Positions 1 to 6,738 are shown, numbered from the stretch's first letter. The stretch: 15,813 nucleotides of DNA from an uncultured Campylobacter sp. (GCF_937997595.1 NZ_CALKTS010000119.1:1-15813); one strand, 5' to 3'. The notes: generated by a model not told the origin, from the sequence alone. Numbers and translations are program-made.

Positions 1-1141
1 GAGTGCTGCGGCCGCCGCCCCAAACTTCGGCGCCTTCTAAAAAATATATCCGCTCGCCGCTTTGAAACACGCTGCCGCTAAGCGCACGGATCTCGCCCGC
101 AAAGAGATTGTCTGCCGCGCGCTTTTGCTTTCCGTCGTTCTCGTCGAAATAATAGATGCCGCCAGGGGAGGCAAAAAGCAGATGATTTGAATGCGCAAGC
201 TGTCTATTTAGCGGAGTATAGGGCGCGGCAGCGGGGTCAAATTTTAAATCGTTCGCAAAAACGTCGCCACCTTTCGCATCCCACAAAAAATAGTCCAACC
301 GCTGCCTCAAAAGTTCGTAATGCCCGCCGTTATCCCGCGCGTCAAGGCGGAGGTTTTTAAAATACACGTTCGCGCCGTCCGCGGCATAAACGCCGCTAGC
401 GCGCCCGTCGCTTCCCTCTATCCGGCGTAAGCTCGCGGCATCGGCGCCGGGCAAAACCTCTCCCTTATAAAACGCGCGAGAGCCCTCCGCAGCGTAATAT
501 ACGCCCGCGATTTGGCGCAGATCCGTAGCGTCCATTCGCTTAAATTTATAAACGTAACTTTGCGGCTTGGGCGCATCCCAAAAAATATGCGCCAAGGTTT
601 GATAAGTAAGCTTAAACGCCCCCAGCGCGTCATTAGGCACCGCCTCGCCGTCGCAAAAGTAGCTAACTCGCCCATCGCTTACGTATCCAAACGCCACGGC
701 TTTCGTGCGCGCGGGCTCCAGCTCGCTCATCGCGATGTTTCCGCAATATACGGCGTTTTTATCCGCCGCGACGTTGGAGCGGTAGCCGGAGCTGAAATCC
801 AAAACCCGAAAGCTCACCGCATCCGCGTCCGGTATCGCAAAATAGCCCGCGCCCACCACGAGAGCGTAAATTTCATCTCCTTTTTTGTAAAAATCGCTGT
901 ATTTGATCTGCTCATCGTCCCGCGGCGAATAGTCGTCGCTGGAATTTATAACCGCCTCTAGAATAAGCACGCTAAAAGCCGCGAACGCAAACGTTATACC
1001 AAGCGCGATCTTGCGCCAAAGCGGCATGCCCCGAGGCGAGTCTCGCACCGGTTTACGATCTGCTTCTGCCTTGCGCGCCCTAGCTTTGCGCTTCTTTTGC
1101 GCGCGCTCATCCTTTGGCTCTTGCGTAAAATCTTCATACAT
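1..1141 (-). CDS. DKNYY-repeat family protein, membrane anchored (partial, 3' end outside window)
   Basis: The reading frame is open from an ATG at 1141 to the left edge (380 residues seen, no stop), preceded by a GAGGT ribosome site. Residues 1-44 are cytoplasmic in character and very rich in Lys/Arg. One hydrophobic helix follows at about 45-65 (GITFAFAAFSVLILEAVI), then a long extracytoplasmic part. That part contains repeats of the DKNYY type: AADKNAVYCGN near 126-135, an Asp-Gly-rich YFCDG near 161-165, YAAEGSRAFYKG near 216-227, AADGANVYFKN near 253-263 and GGIYYFDEN near 327-335. DKNYY proteins are common in Campylobacter and Fusobacterium; their function is unknown to me. The single helix with a positive amino terminus suggests a type II anchored periplasmic protein. 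It lies downstream of the cupin gene on the same strand but has its own candidate -10 box. Confidence 0.8.
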   Translation of the reverse strand, partial: MYEDFTQEPKDERAQKKRKARARKAEADRKPVRDSPRGMPLWRKIALGITFAFAAFSVLILEAVINSSDDYSPRDDEQIKYSDFYKKGDEIYALVVGAGYFAIPDADAVSFRVLDFSSGYRSNVAADKNAVYCGNIAMSELEPARTKAVAFGYVSDGRVSYFCDGEAVPNDALGAFKLTYQTLAHIFWDAPKPQSYVYKFKRMDATDLRQIAGVYYAAEGSRAFYKGEVLPGADAASLRRIEGSDGRASGVYAADGANVYFKNLRLDARDNGGHYELLRQRLDYFLWDAKGGDVFANDLKFDPAAAPYTPLNRQLAHSNHLLFASPGGIYYFDENDGKQKRAADNLFAGEIRALSGSVFQSGERIYFLEGAEVWGGGRST

Positions 1142-1187
1142 CTTTTACCTCAAATTTAATCTCGCCGCAGATTGCGCGGCACTTGAA

Positions 1188-1193
1188 ATTGTA
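1188..1193 (-). promoter_or_regulatory. -10 box of the DKNYY gene, with hairpin at the start of its leader
   Basis: The minus strand reads TACAAT, about 47 bases before the ATG. Just downstream, GCCGC (1176-1180) and GCGGC (1164-1168) can pair around a 7-base loop, so the transcript would begin almost directly with a small hairpin. Epsilonproteobacterial sigma-70 promoters lack a firm -35 box, so the -10 box alone carries the call. Confidence 0.4.
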
Positions 1194-1304
1194 CAAAAGC
1201 GCGGCTAAATTTATGAAATTTAACGCTACGGACAAATTCTAATTCAACTCTTTGCAACGCTAATTTATTTTGCGAATACCACAAAATCTCTGGCAAATTT
1301 TAAT

Positions 1305-1643
1305 TCAAATCGCTTCGTAGCCGCACGGAATCGGCGCCGTAACGCTTGCAAACACAAAATCCTCATCGTCCGTATTTTTCATACCGTGGCACTCTCCGCT
1401 TTTGGAAATGATTAGATCGCCCGCGCAGATCGGCACCTCCTCGCCCTTGCTCGGATAAAACACGCCGCGTCCGCTTAAGCAGATCCACACGTCATCGCCA
1501 CCGGGGTGAATATGCGGCGCTACGACCTGGCCGCGTTTGACGATCCAAACCGCGCCGCAAGTGGCCTCTGTAGTAAAAAATGTCGTTTTTACGGCTCGCT
1601 CGTCGCTACAAATAGCATCTTTTATATGAAAAATTCTTTGCAT
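1305..1643 (-). CDS. small single-domain cupin protein
   Basis: This is a 112-residue, one-domain cupin. Motif 1 is seen as GQVVAPHIHPGGDDVWICLSG: His44 and His46 are metal-ligand candidates, and the usual glutamate is replaced by Asp50 or Asp51. Motif 2 is AGDLIISKSGECHGMKN, with His86 as the third histidine and Asn90 at the usual asparagine. The fold suggests a small metal-binding enzyme or a ligand sensor; no substrate can be named. The frame is open further upstream to 1772, but the start at 1643 is chosen because AAAGGAGAG stands just before it and the extra upstream residues (RVWRLKFHFRCTK and so on) look non-coding. A -10 box and a stable hairpin lie upstream. Confidence 0.85.
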   Translation of the reverse strand: MQRIFHIKDAICSDERAVKTTFFTTEATCGAVWIVKRGQVVAPHIHPGGDDVWICLSGRGVFYPSKGEEVPICAGDLIISKSGECHGMKNTDDEDFVFASVTAPIPCGYEAI

Positions 1644-1661
1644 TTTCTCTCCTTTAAGTTC

Positions 1662-1678
1662 ACCGCATCCGGTGCGGT
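1662..1678 (-). promoter_or_regulatory. leader hairpin of the cupin gene
   Basis: ACCGCA (1662-1667) and TGCGGT (1673-1678) pair perfectly around a 5-base loop. The hairpin sits 6 bases upstream of the ribosome site (about 1647-1655) and 9 bases downstream of a TAAAAT -10 box on the minus strand (1688-1693). A hairpin here could protect the 5' end of the message or influence translation; it is too small to be called a riboswitch. Confidence 0.4.
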
Positions 1679-1687
1679 TTCGGCGGA

Positions 1688-1693
1688 ATTTTA
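1688..1693 (-). promoter_or_regulatory. -10 box of the cupin gene
   Basis: The minus strand reads TAAAAT, preceded by GC (ATGCTAAAAT). A start of transcription about 7 bases downstream would give a leader of about 40 bases that includes the hairpin. Confidence 0.4.
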
Positions 1694-1699
1694 GCATTC

Positions 1700-2185
1700 T
1701 TTTCGTGCAGCGAAAGTGAAATTTCAAGCGCCAAACTCGCAACGTAACCTTAAATAAAAATTTTAAATTCACATTTTATTGTGCGATTTTTTTGGAGGAT
1801 TGAAGATCGCATCTAAAAGTAAGAAGGCGCATAAGCATAGTATTTGCGGATAGAATTTAGGCTTTAATTTAAGACGAAATTTTAAAAATTCTTATAAATT
1901 TAAAGCCGACCTACGAGATAAATTTATTAAATTTGATATGAGCTTTGCTTGCGCGCTTTTGCCACCCAGCTTAAAGCCCAATCGTAGCTTTTATCAAAAA
2001 CCTCGCGTGGCGCAGACTTTACGGCAAGCGCCAAGTCGGTTTATAAAGCTAAATCGGCTTATAAATAGATGCTACTACCTCCGGCTTGTTTTAGCAGATA
2101 CGCATTTTGTGCCTCGAATTTTTGCACATTTTACGATAATATTTTATGGTGCGTTATACACTGATCGCGGAACAAGCGGTGCCCA
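1700..2185. other. gene-free spacer between the cupin gene and luxS
   Basis: About 490 bases without a convincing gene. An open frame on the plus strand from 1938 to 2273 overlaps the 3' end of luxS and gives an implausible protein rich in Arg, Leu and Phe. The stretch holds many AAATTT words and a GGAGGATTG near 1795 followed by only 17 open codons, which is not convincing. I see no RNA gene here. Confidence 0.5.
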
Positions 2186-2218
2186 AAGAGATAGTGCTAG
2201 AATTTTGCGCTATCTCTT
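2186..2218 (-). terminator. stem-loop downstream of luxS
   Basis: AAGAGATAGTGC (2186-2197) pairs with GCGCTATCTCTT (2207-2218), a 12-base stem with one imperfect pair around a 9-base loop. It starts 12 bases after the luxS stop. In the luxS direction only three T residues follow, so it is a weak intrinsic terminator or an mRNA-stabilising hairpin. The imperfect pair would be a U-G wobble in the plus-strand RNA and an A-C mismatch in the luxS message. Confidence 0.45.
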
Positions 2219-2229
2219 AAATTTCAAAA

Positions 2230-2733
2230 CTATTTTATCTTGCTTGGATCCAGTGCGATCTCGTCGTTTTTGATCACGCCGATACCCTTATTTAGCACGT
2301 TTTGTGCGATCTGTTTAGCTTCTGCAAGCGAGTGCATCGCGAAGGTGCCGCACTGAAATTTATTCAGCTCGGGGATCTCTGCTTGAGAGTCCACGCCCAA
2401 AATATCCTTCATACTCGCGCTCCACGCCGCCGCAACGGCGCTCTCGCTAGGCGCGCCGATCACGCTCATATAAAAGCCCGTGCGGCATCCCATCGGCGAG
2501 ATGTCGATGATCTCGACGTCCGCGCTATTTAGGTGCTCGCGCATGAAGCCCGCGAAAAGATGCTCCAGCGTGTGGGTGCCGCGCTCGCTCATGATCTCTA
2601 AATTCGGACGGCAAAATCGCAAATCATAGACGCTAATTTTATCGCCGCTTTTGGTGCGCATGCTCTTTGCGAGCCGCACGCCAGGGGCATTCATGCGGGT
2701 ATGATCGACCTTAAAACTATCTAACAATGGCAT
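2230..2733 (-). CDS. luxS: S-ribosylhomocysteine lyase LuxS
   Basis: LuxS cleaves S-ribosylhomocysteine to homocysteine and DPD, the precursor of autoinducer AI-2, as part of the activated methyl cycle in the cytoplasm. The 167-residue protein has the normal family length. The metal site is complete: His54 and His58 in THTLEH, and Cys128 in KFQCGTF. Glu57 is the general base and Cys83 in SPMGCRTGFYM is the catalytic cysteine. The amino terminus (MPLLDSFKVDHTRMNAPGVR) is typical. A TAAGGAGAA ribosome site precedes the ATG. It is a one-gene unit, divergent from the tautomerase gene across 106 bases; no other methyl-cycle gene (pfs, metE, metF) is next to it. Confidence 0.98.
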   Translation of the reverse strand: MPLLDSFKVDHTRMNAPGVRLAKSMRTKSGDKISVYDLRFCRPNLEIMSERGTHTLEHLFAGFMREHLNSADVEIIDISPMGCRTGFYMSVIGAPSESAVAAAWSASMKDILGVDSQAEIPELNKFQCGTFAMHSLAEAKQIAQNVLNKGIGVIKNDEIALDPSKIK

Positions 2734-2761
2734 ATTTTCTCCTTAAATTCAGATTGTGGCG

Positions 2762-2767
2762 ATTTTA
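2762..2767 (-). promoter_or_regulatory. -10 box of luxS
   Basis: The minus strand reads TAAAAT about 29 bases before the luxS ATG, giving a leader of about 22 bases. Confidence 0.45.
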
Positions 2768-2810
2768 ACATAAAATTCCGCACTTTCAGGCGCACAGACA
2801 AAATTTTAGT

Positions 2811-2816
2811 TACAAT
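2811..2816 (+). promoter_or_regulatory. -10 box of the tautomerase gene
   Basis: TACAAT lies 24 bases before the ATG and follows a T-rich stretch (AAATTTTAGT), as is typical for Campylobacter promoters. Confidence 0.45.
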
Positions 2817-2839
2817 TACGTTTATTTTAAGGAGAATTA

Positions 2840-3049
2840 ATGCCCTACATAAACGTCAAAATCACCAAAGAGCGCGGCGGTCTAAGTCGCGAAGAAAAAG
2901 CAAGGCTGGTCAAAAACCTCACGGACGCCCTCGTAGCCGTGCTGGGTAGGGGCGAGAAAACTACGGTCGTGACGATAGATGAAATATCCACTGACGACTA
3001 CGCGATCGGCGGACGGCTAGTAAGCGAAATCAGAGAGCGATGGAGCTAA
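2840..3049 (+). CDS. 4-oxalocrotonate tautomerase family protein (DmpI-like)
   Basis: A 69-residue protein of the tautomerase superfamily. After Met removal the amino-terminal Pro is the catalytic base (MPYINVKITKERGG), and Arg11 of the mature protein is at the position of a substrate-binding arginine. The carboxyl half, TTVVTIDEISTDDYAIGG, matches the DmpI-like subgroup found in Helicobacter and Campylobacter. Such proteins work as small homo-oligomers and convert 2-hydroxymuconate-type enols in vitro; their true substrate in these bacteria is unknown, and no aromatic catabolic genes are nearby. TTAAGGAGAA precedes the ATG. Confidence 0.9.
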   Translation: MPYINVKITKERGGLSREEKARLVKNLTDALVAVLGRGEKTTVVTIDEISTDDYAIGGRLVSEIRERWS

Positions 3050-3370
3050 GCTCGCGCGCCAGGCTAAATTTGAAAAGCTAAATTTTAGAATTTTAAAATT
3101 TTCAAGCGAAATTTTACGCGGCAGGCTCCGCTTCTAAGGGAGTAAAATTTGCGACAATCCCCGCTTGCAAGATGAAATTTTACGCTAAATTCCATGCTGT
3201 AAAATTCAAAAAACCAACCGAGCGGAAATTTTAAAGCGGATCTAATGGTGAAATTCTTTGAAAAATAGACAAGATAGAATTTATGCAAGTTTTAAAATTT
3301 TACCAGATAAATTTTAAGCCTTGCAGGTTTAAAATTTCGCAAAATATAAATAGACGATATTCTTAGCGAG
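3050..3370. other. gene-free A+T-rich spacer
   Basis: About 320 bases between the convergent ends of the tautomerase and YhbP-like genes. It is made largely of GAAATTTTA, GTAAAATT and TTTTAAAATTTT words, which form many weak palindromes. A 67-codon open frame on the minus strand (3085-3288) is rich in Phe, Lys and Ser because of these words and lacks a ribosome site; I do not accept it as a gene. Confidence 0.5.
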
Positions 3371-3784
3371 CTAGCGTTCCCAAATTAGTTTTTTGCCGAA
3401 AGTTAGAGTATTATCGGTCATTTTCATCCAATCGATTCTAATCGTAAAAAAATCGGTCTCCATCGCGCGCGCAAACGGGAAGCGCTTAAGATATAGCGAG
3501 GTTTCGCGCTCATCCGCGCTACGGATATGACCGCAAATCTGCACGCCTTTAATCCTGCCTACAAATTTCGTATCCAGCGCAACCGTAGCCGCAACTCCGC
3601 GGTTGGCAAAGACTGCTTTGATATGCTCGGAGTCGCTCGCGCTTGCGATGATGAGCTCCTTATTTTGCGGATCGTAGGCATAAAATGCACTGCAGCAATA
3701 TGGCAGATTATTGCGCAAAACTCCGAGAGATAGGAGTTTCATCCTGCCTAAAAACTCGTCGAATTTATCTTGAGCGGCACACAT
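3371..3784 (-). CDS. YhbP-like FMN-binding split-barrel protein (UPF0306)
   Basis: A 137-residue protein resembling E. coli YhbP. The carboxyl end TDNTLTFGKKLIW (about 123-135) is the family signature, and RIKGVQICGHIR in the middle matches the YhbP GVQFKGEIR segment. The fold belongs to the pyridoxamine-phosphate-oxidase-like split barrels, which usually bind FMN, F420 or haem; the function of YhbP is unknown. The start at 3784 is chosen over an upstream ATG at 3814 because AGGAGG (3791-3796) stands just before it and the -10 box at 3806-3811 overlaps the extra codons. It is divergent from dut. Confidence 0.85.
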   Translation of the reverse strand: MCAAQDKFDEFLGRMKLLSLGVLRNNLPYCCSAFYAYDPQNKELIIASASDSEHIKAVFANRGVAATVALDTKFVGRIKGVQICGHIRSADERETSLYLKRFPFARAMETDFFTIRIDWMKMTDNTLTFGKKLIWER

Positions 3785-3805
3785 TTTAAGCCTCCTTTTT
3801 GCTAA

Positions 3806-3811
3806 ATTATA
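3806..3811 (-). promoter_or_regulatory. -10 box of the YhbP-like gene
   Basis: A perfect TATAAT on the minus strand, 22 bases before the chosen ATG. It is only 21 bases from the dut -10 box on the other strand, so the two promoters are back to back. Confidence 0.55.
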
Positions 3812-3832
3812 CAATGATTTTCTTTTATTAGC

Positions 3833-3838
3833 TATAAT
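3833..3838 (+). promoter_or_regulatory. -10 box of dut
   Basis: A perfect TATAAT preceded by the T/A-rich TTTTATTAGC. Transcription starting near 3845 would give a leader of about 20 bases that contains the TAGGAGAA ribosome site. Confidence 0.6.
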
Positions 3839-3864
3839 CGCGAGCCAAAATTAGGAGAATTTTT

Positions 3865-4554
3865 ATGGAAAATTATAAAAAAGTAAAAGAGATGTTTTTG
3901 ATGCAGCAAGCCCTAAACGACGAAACAAATGGCGTGGGCTGGGAGGACGGCTATACAAAAAACGGCAAACTTATCAACTGGAAGCGCTGCATTTATATGG
4001 AATGCGCAGAGCTTATCGATAGCTTTGCGTGGAAGCATTGGAAAAATATCTCTGCAGCGCCGGACGTGAATAATATCGTCATCGAGATCGTTGATATTTG
4101 GCACTTCGTGATGAGCTATATTTTAGAGCAATATTACGGCGGCAAAGACATCGATCACATCGTAAGCGACGTCACAGCAGTAAGCGGATTTGCGGAGTTT
4201 AGCTCCTACGCCTACGACGTGCGCGAATACAGCATCTACGAAATCGTAAACGACATCGAGCTCATAATCCACGAAACGAGCGGCTTTGAGCTGCAAATCG
4301 GCGAGCTGCTGACCGATTTTTTTCGCGTCGCGATTAAATGCGGAGTGAGCTTAGACATACTTTTTGCCAAATATATCGGCAAAAACGTGCTAAATAAATT
4401 CCGCCAAAATAACGGCTACAAAGAAGGCGGCTACCGCAAAATCTGGGGAGACCTTGAAGATAACGAGGTGCTAATCGAGGTACTATCAAAAGGCACAGTA
4501 AGCGCAAACGAAATTTACGAGCAATTGCAAAAGATCTACGACGCGACGAAGTGA
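3865..4554 (+). CDS. dut: dimeric dUTPase (all-alpha NTP pyrophosphatase type)
   Basis: Hydrolyses dUTP (and dUDP) to dUMP, keeping uracil out of DNA and supplying dTMP synthesis. The 229 residues match the dimeric dUTPase of C. jejuni, unrelated to the common trimeric beta-barrel enzyme. Metal-binding residues are all present: Glu46 and Glu49 in YMECAELIDSF, Glu74 and Asp77 in IEIVDIWHF. The amino terminus LNDETNGVGWEDGYTKNGKLINWKR is strongly conserved and contributes to nucleotide binding. The start has a TAGGAGAA site. It is a single-gene unit; about 290 bases of gene-free A+T-rich sequence follow. Confidence 0.96.
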   Translation: MENYKKVKEMFLMQQALNDETNGVGWEDGYTKNGKLINWKRCIYMECAELIDSFAWKHWKNISAAPDVNNIVIEIVDIWHFVMSYILEQYYGGKDIDHIVSDVTAVSGFAEFSSYAYDVREYSIYEIVNDIELIIHETSGFELQIGELLTDFFRVAIKCGVSLDILFAKYIGKNVLNKFRQNNGYKEGGYRKIWGDLEDNEVLIEVLSKGTVSANEIYEQLQKIYDATK

Positions 4555-4830
4555 AGTCTGGATTTGCGCGCGAGATTTCCCTTTGAAATTTTGAAATTTC
4601 ATCTATAAAATTTAGGCAGGCAAATTTTAAAAAAGGGCTTTGGTTTGGAATTCTGCAATTTTGAGCCTGAAATTTTACGCAGTGCCAGCTCATTTATAAG
4701 AGGCAAAATTCCGCGTAGCAAACAAATAAATATTCGCAACAGGTAAAAAACATAGCTAGATCTGGCCTCTTTTTTACACACGATAAACGAGCAGATTAAA
4801 CGCAGGCAAGCGATCAAAGCATAAATTTCG

Positions 4831-4836
4831 TATTAT
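4831..4836 (+). promoter_or_regulatory. -10 box upstream of the EI24-domain gene
   Basis: TATTAT (5 of 6 to consensus) after ATAAATTTCG. It lies 9 bases before the ATG of a 34-codon ORF at 4845, so a normal start point would give an almost leaderless message for that ORF and a leader of about 130 bases for the EI24 gene. Confidence 0.35.
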
Positions 4837-4844
4837 AAAGCGGG

Positions 4845-4949
4845 ATGAGCCGACTAAAGCAAGAGATTGCGCCAAGCGAGCGGATTAATGAGGCGCTTTC
4901 GTACGGTAGCCAAATTGCTCAGCTCAAATTCCGTCGCAAAAGTCGCTAA
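4845..4949 (+). CDS. possible 34-residue protein upstream of the EI24-domain gene
   Basis: The ORF would encode MSRLKQEIAPSERINEALSY followed by GSQIAQLKFRRKSR. Codon use looks like that of real genes here (AGC, GCG, CTA, GAG), the composition is balanced, and the carboxyl end is basic. It has only a weak ribosome site (AAAGCGGG) or may be read leaderless. The stop is 22 bases before the EI24-domain ATG, so the two could be co-transcribed and the small ORF could act as a leader. I do not recognise the product; it may be chance. Confidence 0.4.
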   Translation: MSRLKQEIAPSERINEALSYGSQIAQLKFRRKSR

Positions 4950-4971
4950 AATAACGCAAATAGGAGCATAT

Positions 4972-5712
4972 ATGGGTAGAATTTTTAATTTGGCAAAGCA
5001 GGATTTTTTTACGCGCAAGTTCATTTTGCTCTCGCTATTGCCGCTTGTGTGCTCGCTCATAATCTTAGGTACGCTCGCATTTTTCGGCGGCAAAGAGCTT
5101 TTTGACGCGCTTTCGCAGGGCGCGCAAAGCGGCGATTTTAGCTTCTTGGACGAGCAGCGCTTCCCAATAATTGCAAAAATTCTAAGTTTTGCTGCTACGA
5201 AGTGGATTATCGGCGCGATTTTTTCGGTGTTTGCCAGCTTCGCGGTGCTGATGCTTAGCGTGTTTTGCGCGCTTATCATCGCAGCCTTTCTGACACCCGC
5301 AGTCACTAAAGAGATCAACGCGCGCCACTACCGCCTAATCCGCGCGGACGAAGCGAGCACGGCGCGAGTGCTAAAGCTGATGAGCGTTGAAATTTTAAAA
5401 TTTTTAGCGATTTTATTTATCTGTTCGGTGCTTTTGTTCGTGCCGGTAATAAATTTATTCATAATCAACGTGCCGTTTTTTTATATCTATTACAAGCTGG
5501 TTCTGATCGACGTCGCTTCAAACGCGTTAAGCGCGAAAAGCTTCGAGCGCTGCTATAAAATGGGCGGCGGATATAAATTTGCCCTAAGCGCTTTTATTTT
5601 TTATCTGCTGTGTTTGATCCCGCTGGTAGGATTATTTTTCCAGCTATTTTTCATCATCTTTTTGACGCACATAGTGCTGATAGACGAAAGCGCCCGCAAT
5701 AAAAATCGCTAA
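4972..5712 (+). CDS. EI24-domain integral membrane protein
   Basis: A 246-residue polytopic membrane protein of the EI24 (CysZ-like) family found throughout Campylobacter. Hydrophobic stretches lie at about 17-38, 78-107, 142-178 (possibly two passes) and 204-235. The GYKFALSAFIFYLLCLIPLVG segment near 200-220, with its GGGYKFA entry and PLVG turn, is typical of the family. CysZ in E. coli imports sulfate; whether this relative does is unknown, and no cysteine genes are adjacent. The frame is open upstream to 4867, but the ATG at 4972 is chosen because AGGAG (4962-4966) precedes it and because the protein then begins like a membrane protein (MGRIFNLAKQDFFTRKF). Confidence 0.85.
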   Translation: MGRIFNLAKQDFFTRKFILLSLLPLVCSLIILGTLAFFGGKELFDALSQGAQSGDFSFLDEQRFPIIAKILSFAATKWIIGAIFSVFASFAVLMLSVFCALIIAAFLTPAVTKEINARHYRLIRADEASTARVLKLMSVEILKFLAILFICSVLLFVPVINLFIINVPFFYIYYKLVLIDVASNALSAKSFERCYKMGGGYKFALSAFIFYLLCLIPLVGLFFQLFFIIFLTHIVLIDESARNKNR

Positions 5713-5750
5713 AGATTAACTAAAATCAATGAAAAATTTTGAAATTTTCA

Positions 5751-5756
5751 TAAAAT
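5751..5756 (+). promoter_or_regulatory. -10 box of the four-cysteine protein gene
   Basis: TAAAAT about 30 bases before the ATG. It follows an AAAATTTTGAAATTTT partial palindrome that may also serve as a weak transcription stop for the EI24-domain gene. Confidence 0.4.
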
Positions 5757-5785
5757 AGTGCGAAATTTTTTAAGAAAGGATTTCT

Positions 5786-5989
5786 ATGAAATCAGGTGAT
5801 ATTTACATTTGCAATATATGTTCGCTCAAAAGCAGCGACGATGAAAACGCGGTCTTTATCAAGGCGCATAAAAACGGTGAGACGGTGCATATCTGCACAT
5901 CCTGCATGCCTAGCGTCATCCATGGCTCAGGCATGGTCGTAAAAAGCAACTCCGAGATCAAAGAAGAGCTCCAAGACGCTACAAACTAG
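5786..5989 (+). CDS. small four-cysteine zinc-finger protein, ClpX ZBD-like spacing
   Basis: A 67-residue protein with two CxxC knuckles, Cys9-Cys12 (CNIC) and Cys37-Cys40 (CTSC), 24 residues apart. The spacing and the pattern (CNIC, a beta-like stretch ending VHICTSCMPSVIHG) resemble the zinc-binding domain of ClpX, which is a treble-clef dimerisation and adaptor-binding module, but no ATPase follows. The tail (KSNSEIKEELQDATN) is charged and helical in character. AAGAAAGGA precedes the ATG. The similarity to ClpX is by pattern only; I do not recognise a named family. Confidence 0.8.
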   Translation: MKSGDIYICNICSLKSSDDENAVFIKAHKNGETVHICTSCMPSVIHGSGMVVKSNSEIKEELQDATN

Positions 5990-6045
5990 CTGCTAGCACC
6001 ACTTGCTGCGGCGCGTTTTAATTTGTTTATTAATCTGCGCGCCGC

Positions 6046-6093
6046 AAAATTCCAAAATTCCAAAATTCCAAAATTCCAAAATTCCAAAATTCC
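6046..6093. repeat. perfect tandem octamer array (AAAATTCC)6
   Basis: Six uninterrupted copies of AAAATTCC, 48 bases in all, in the spacer between the convergent four-cysteine and thioesterase genes. The unit length is not a multiple of three, so in a reading frame it would act as a phase switch, but no accepted gene crosses it; a minus-strand open frame (5986-6177) through it merely repeats EFWNFGIL. Slippage-prone arrays of this kind vary in copy number between strains. Confidence 0.95.
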
Positions 6094-6258
6094 GTCTGCG
6101 AGGTTTTCCGCTAAAATACTGCACAGCAAAATTCCGCGCTTAAAATTATAAAATTTTACGCAATAAATTCTGCACACTAAGCCTATCCCACATAAGAATT
6201 TTCGCGTTATAAGCTTGACGCTAAAATTCCTTGAGCTAAAACTAAAATCTGAGAAATT

Positions 6259-6678
6259 TTAAAATCCATGCAGCCGCTTGATCTCTGCGCTGATCGGCTT
6301 TTTTTGGCCTGATTTGGTCACGCTTACGTAGGTTGCGATCGCGCTGGTTACGTGCAGACACTCGCGAAATCCATCCTCGCCCAGTCGTAGCGCTGCGACC
6401 TCGATCTGCACGCGGATAGAGGTATTTCCTACGCTTAATACTTTTGCGTAGCAGCTGATGACATCGCCGATAAATACGGGCTGCTTGAAAGTTACCTCCT
6501 GCATCGAGATCGTCACGACCCGCTCGGGCGCTATCTCGCGCGCCGCCGTCGCGCCCGCTAAATCGATCTGCGCTAGTATCCAGCCGCCGAAAATATTGCC
6601 CGAGCTATTCGTATCCTTAGGCAGCGCTACGACCTTGATGCGCGGCTCGCCGAAATCGTCTAAGTTTAAATCGCTCAT
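6259..6678 (-). CDS. yciA: acyl-CoA thioesterase, YciA-like hotdog fold
   Basis: Hydrolyses acyl-CoA esters to free acid and CoA. The 139-residue protein has the single hotdog domain and signature of the YciA/BACH group: LPKDTNSSGNIFGGWILAQIDLAGA (about 19-43), with Asn28 and Asp39 as expected active-site residues, and then FKQPVFIGDVISCYAKV. AAGGAG precedes the ATG. It is divergent from ciaB, the arrangement I recall in C. jejuni (Cj0915 next to Cj0914c), which supports both calls. Confidence 0.92.
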   Translation of the reverse strand: MSDLNLDDFGEPRIKVVALPKDTNSSGNIFGGWILAQIDLAGATAAREIAPERVVTISMQEVTFKQPVFIGDVISCYAKVLSVGNTSIRVQIEVAALRLGEDGFRECLHVTSAIATYVSVTKSGQKKPISAEIKRLHGF

Positions 6679-6706
6679 TTTTACTCCTTAAATTTAAAAA
6701 TCTCGC

Positions 6707-6712
6707 ATTTTA
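6707..6712 (-). promoter_or_regulatory. -10 box of the thioesterase gene
   Basis: TAAAAT on the minus strand, 29 bases before the ATG. Confidence 0.4.
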
Positions 6713-6738
6713 ACCGCGCAAATTTAACACTTTTTCGA

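Noticed and set aside
512..961. 149-codon open frame on the plus strand
   Set aside because: It is the antisense of the DKNYY-repeat gene, whose repeats, membrane anchor and ribosome site support the other strand; the plus-strand product is Arg-rich and unlike any family.
1644..1772. Longer start for the cupin (ATG at 1772)
   Set aside because: The extra 43 residues contain the hairpin and the -10 box, have no ribosome site and look non-coding; the start at 1643 has AAAGGAGAG.
1938..2273. 111-codon open frame on the plus strand
   Set aside because: It overlaps the 3' end of luxS and its terminator hairpin and has no ribosome site; composition is typical of noncoding A+T-rich DNA.
3085..3288. 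67-codon open frame on the minus strand
   Set aside because: It consists of repeated KFHL, KFYS and KFRL strings from AAATTTTA words; no ribosome site.
4334..4817. Two minus-strand open frames over the end of dut and the following spacer
   Set aside because: One is antisense to dut, the other lies in A+T-rich spacer; neither has a ribosome site or a recognisable domain.
6046..6093. CRISPR array
   Set aside because: The units are directly abutting 8-mers with no spacers; it is a simple tandem repeat.
5986..6177. 63-codon open frame through the octamer array
   Set aside because: The middle is just the translated AAAATTCC repeat; no ribosome site and nothing recognisable on either side.
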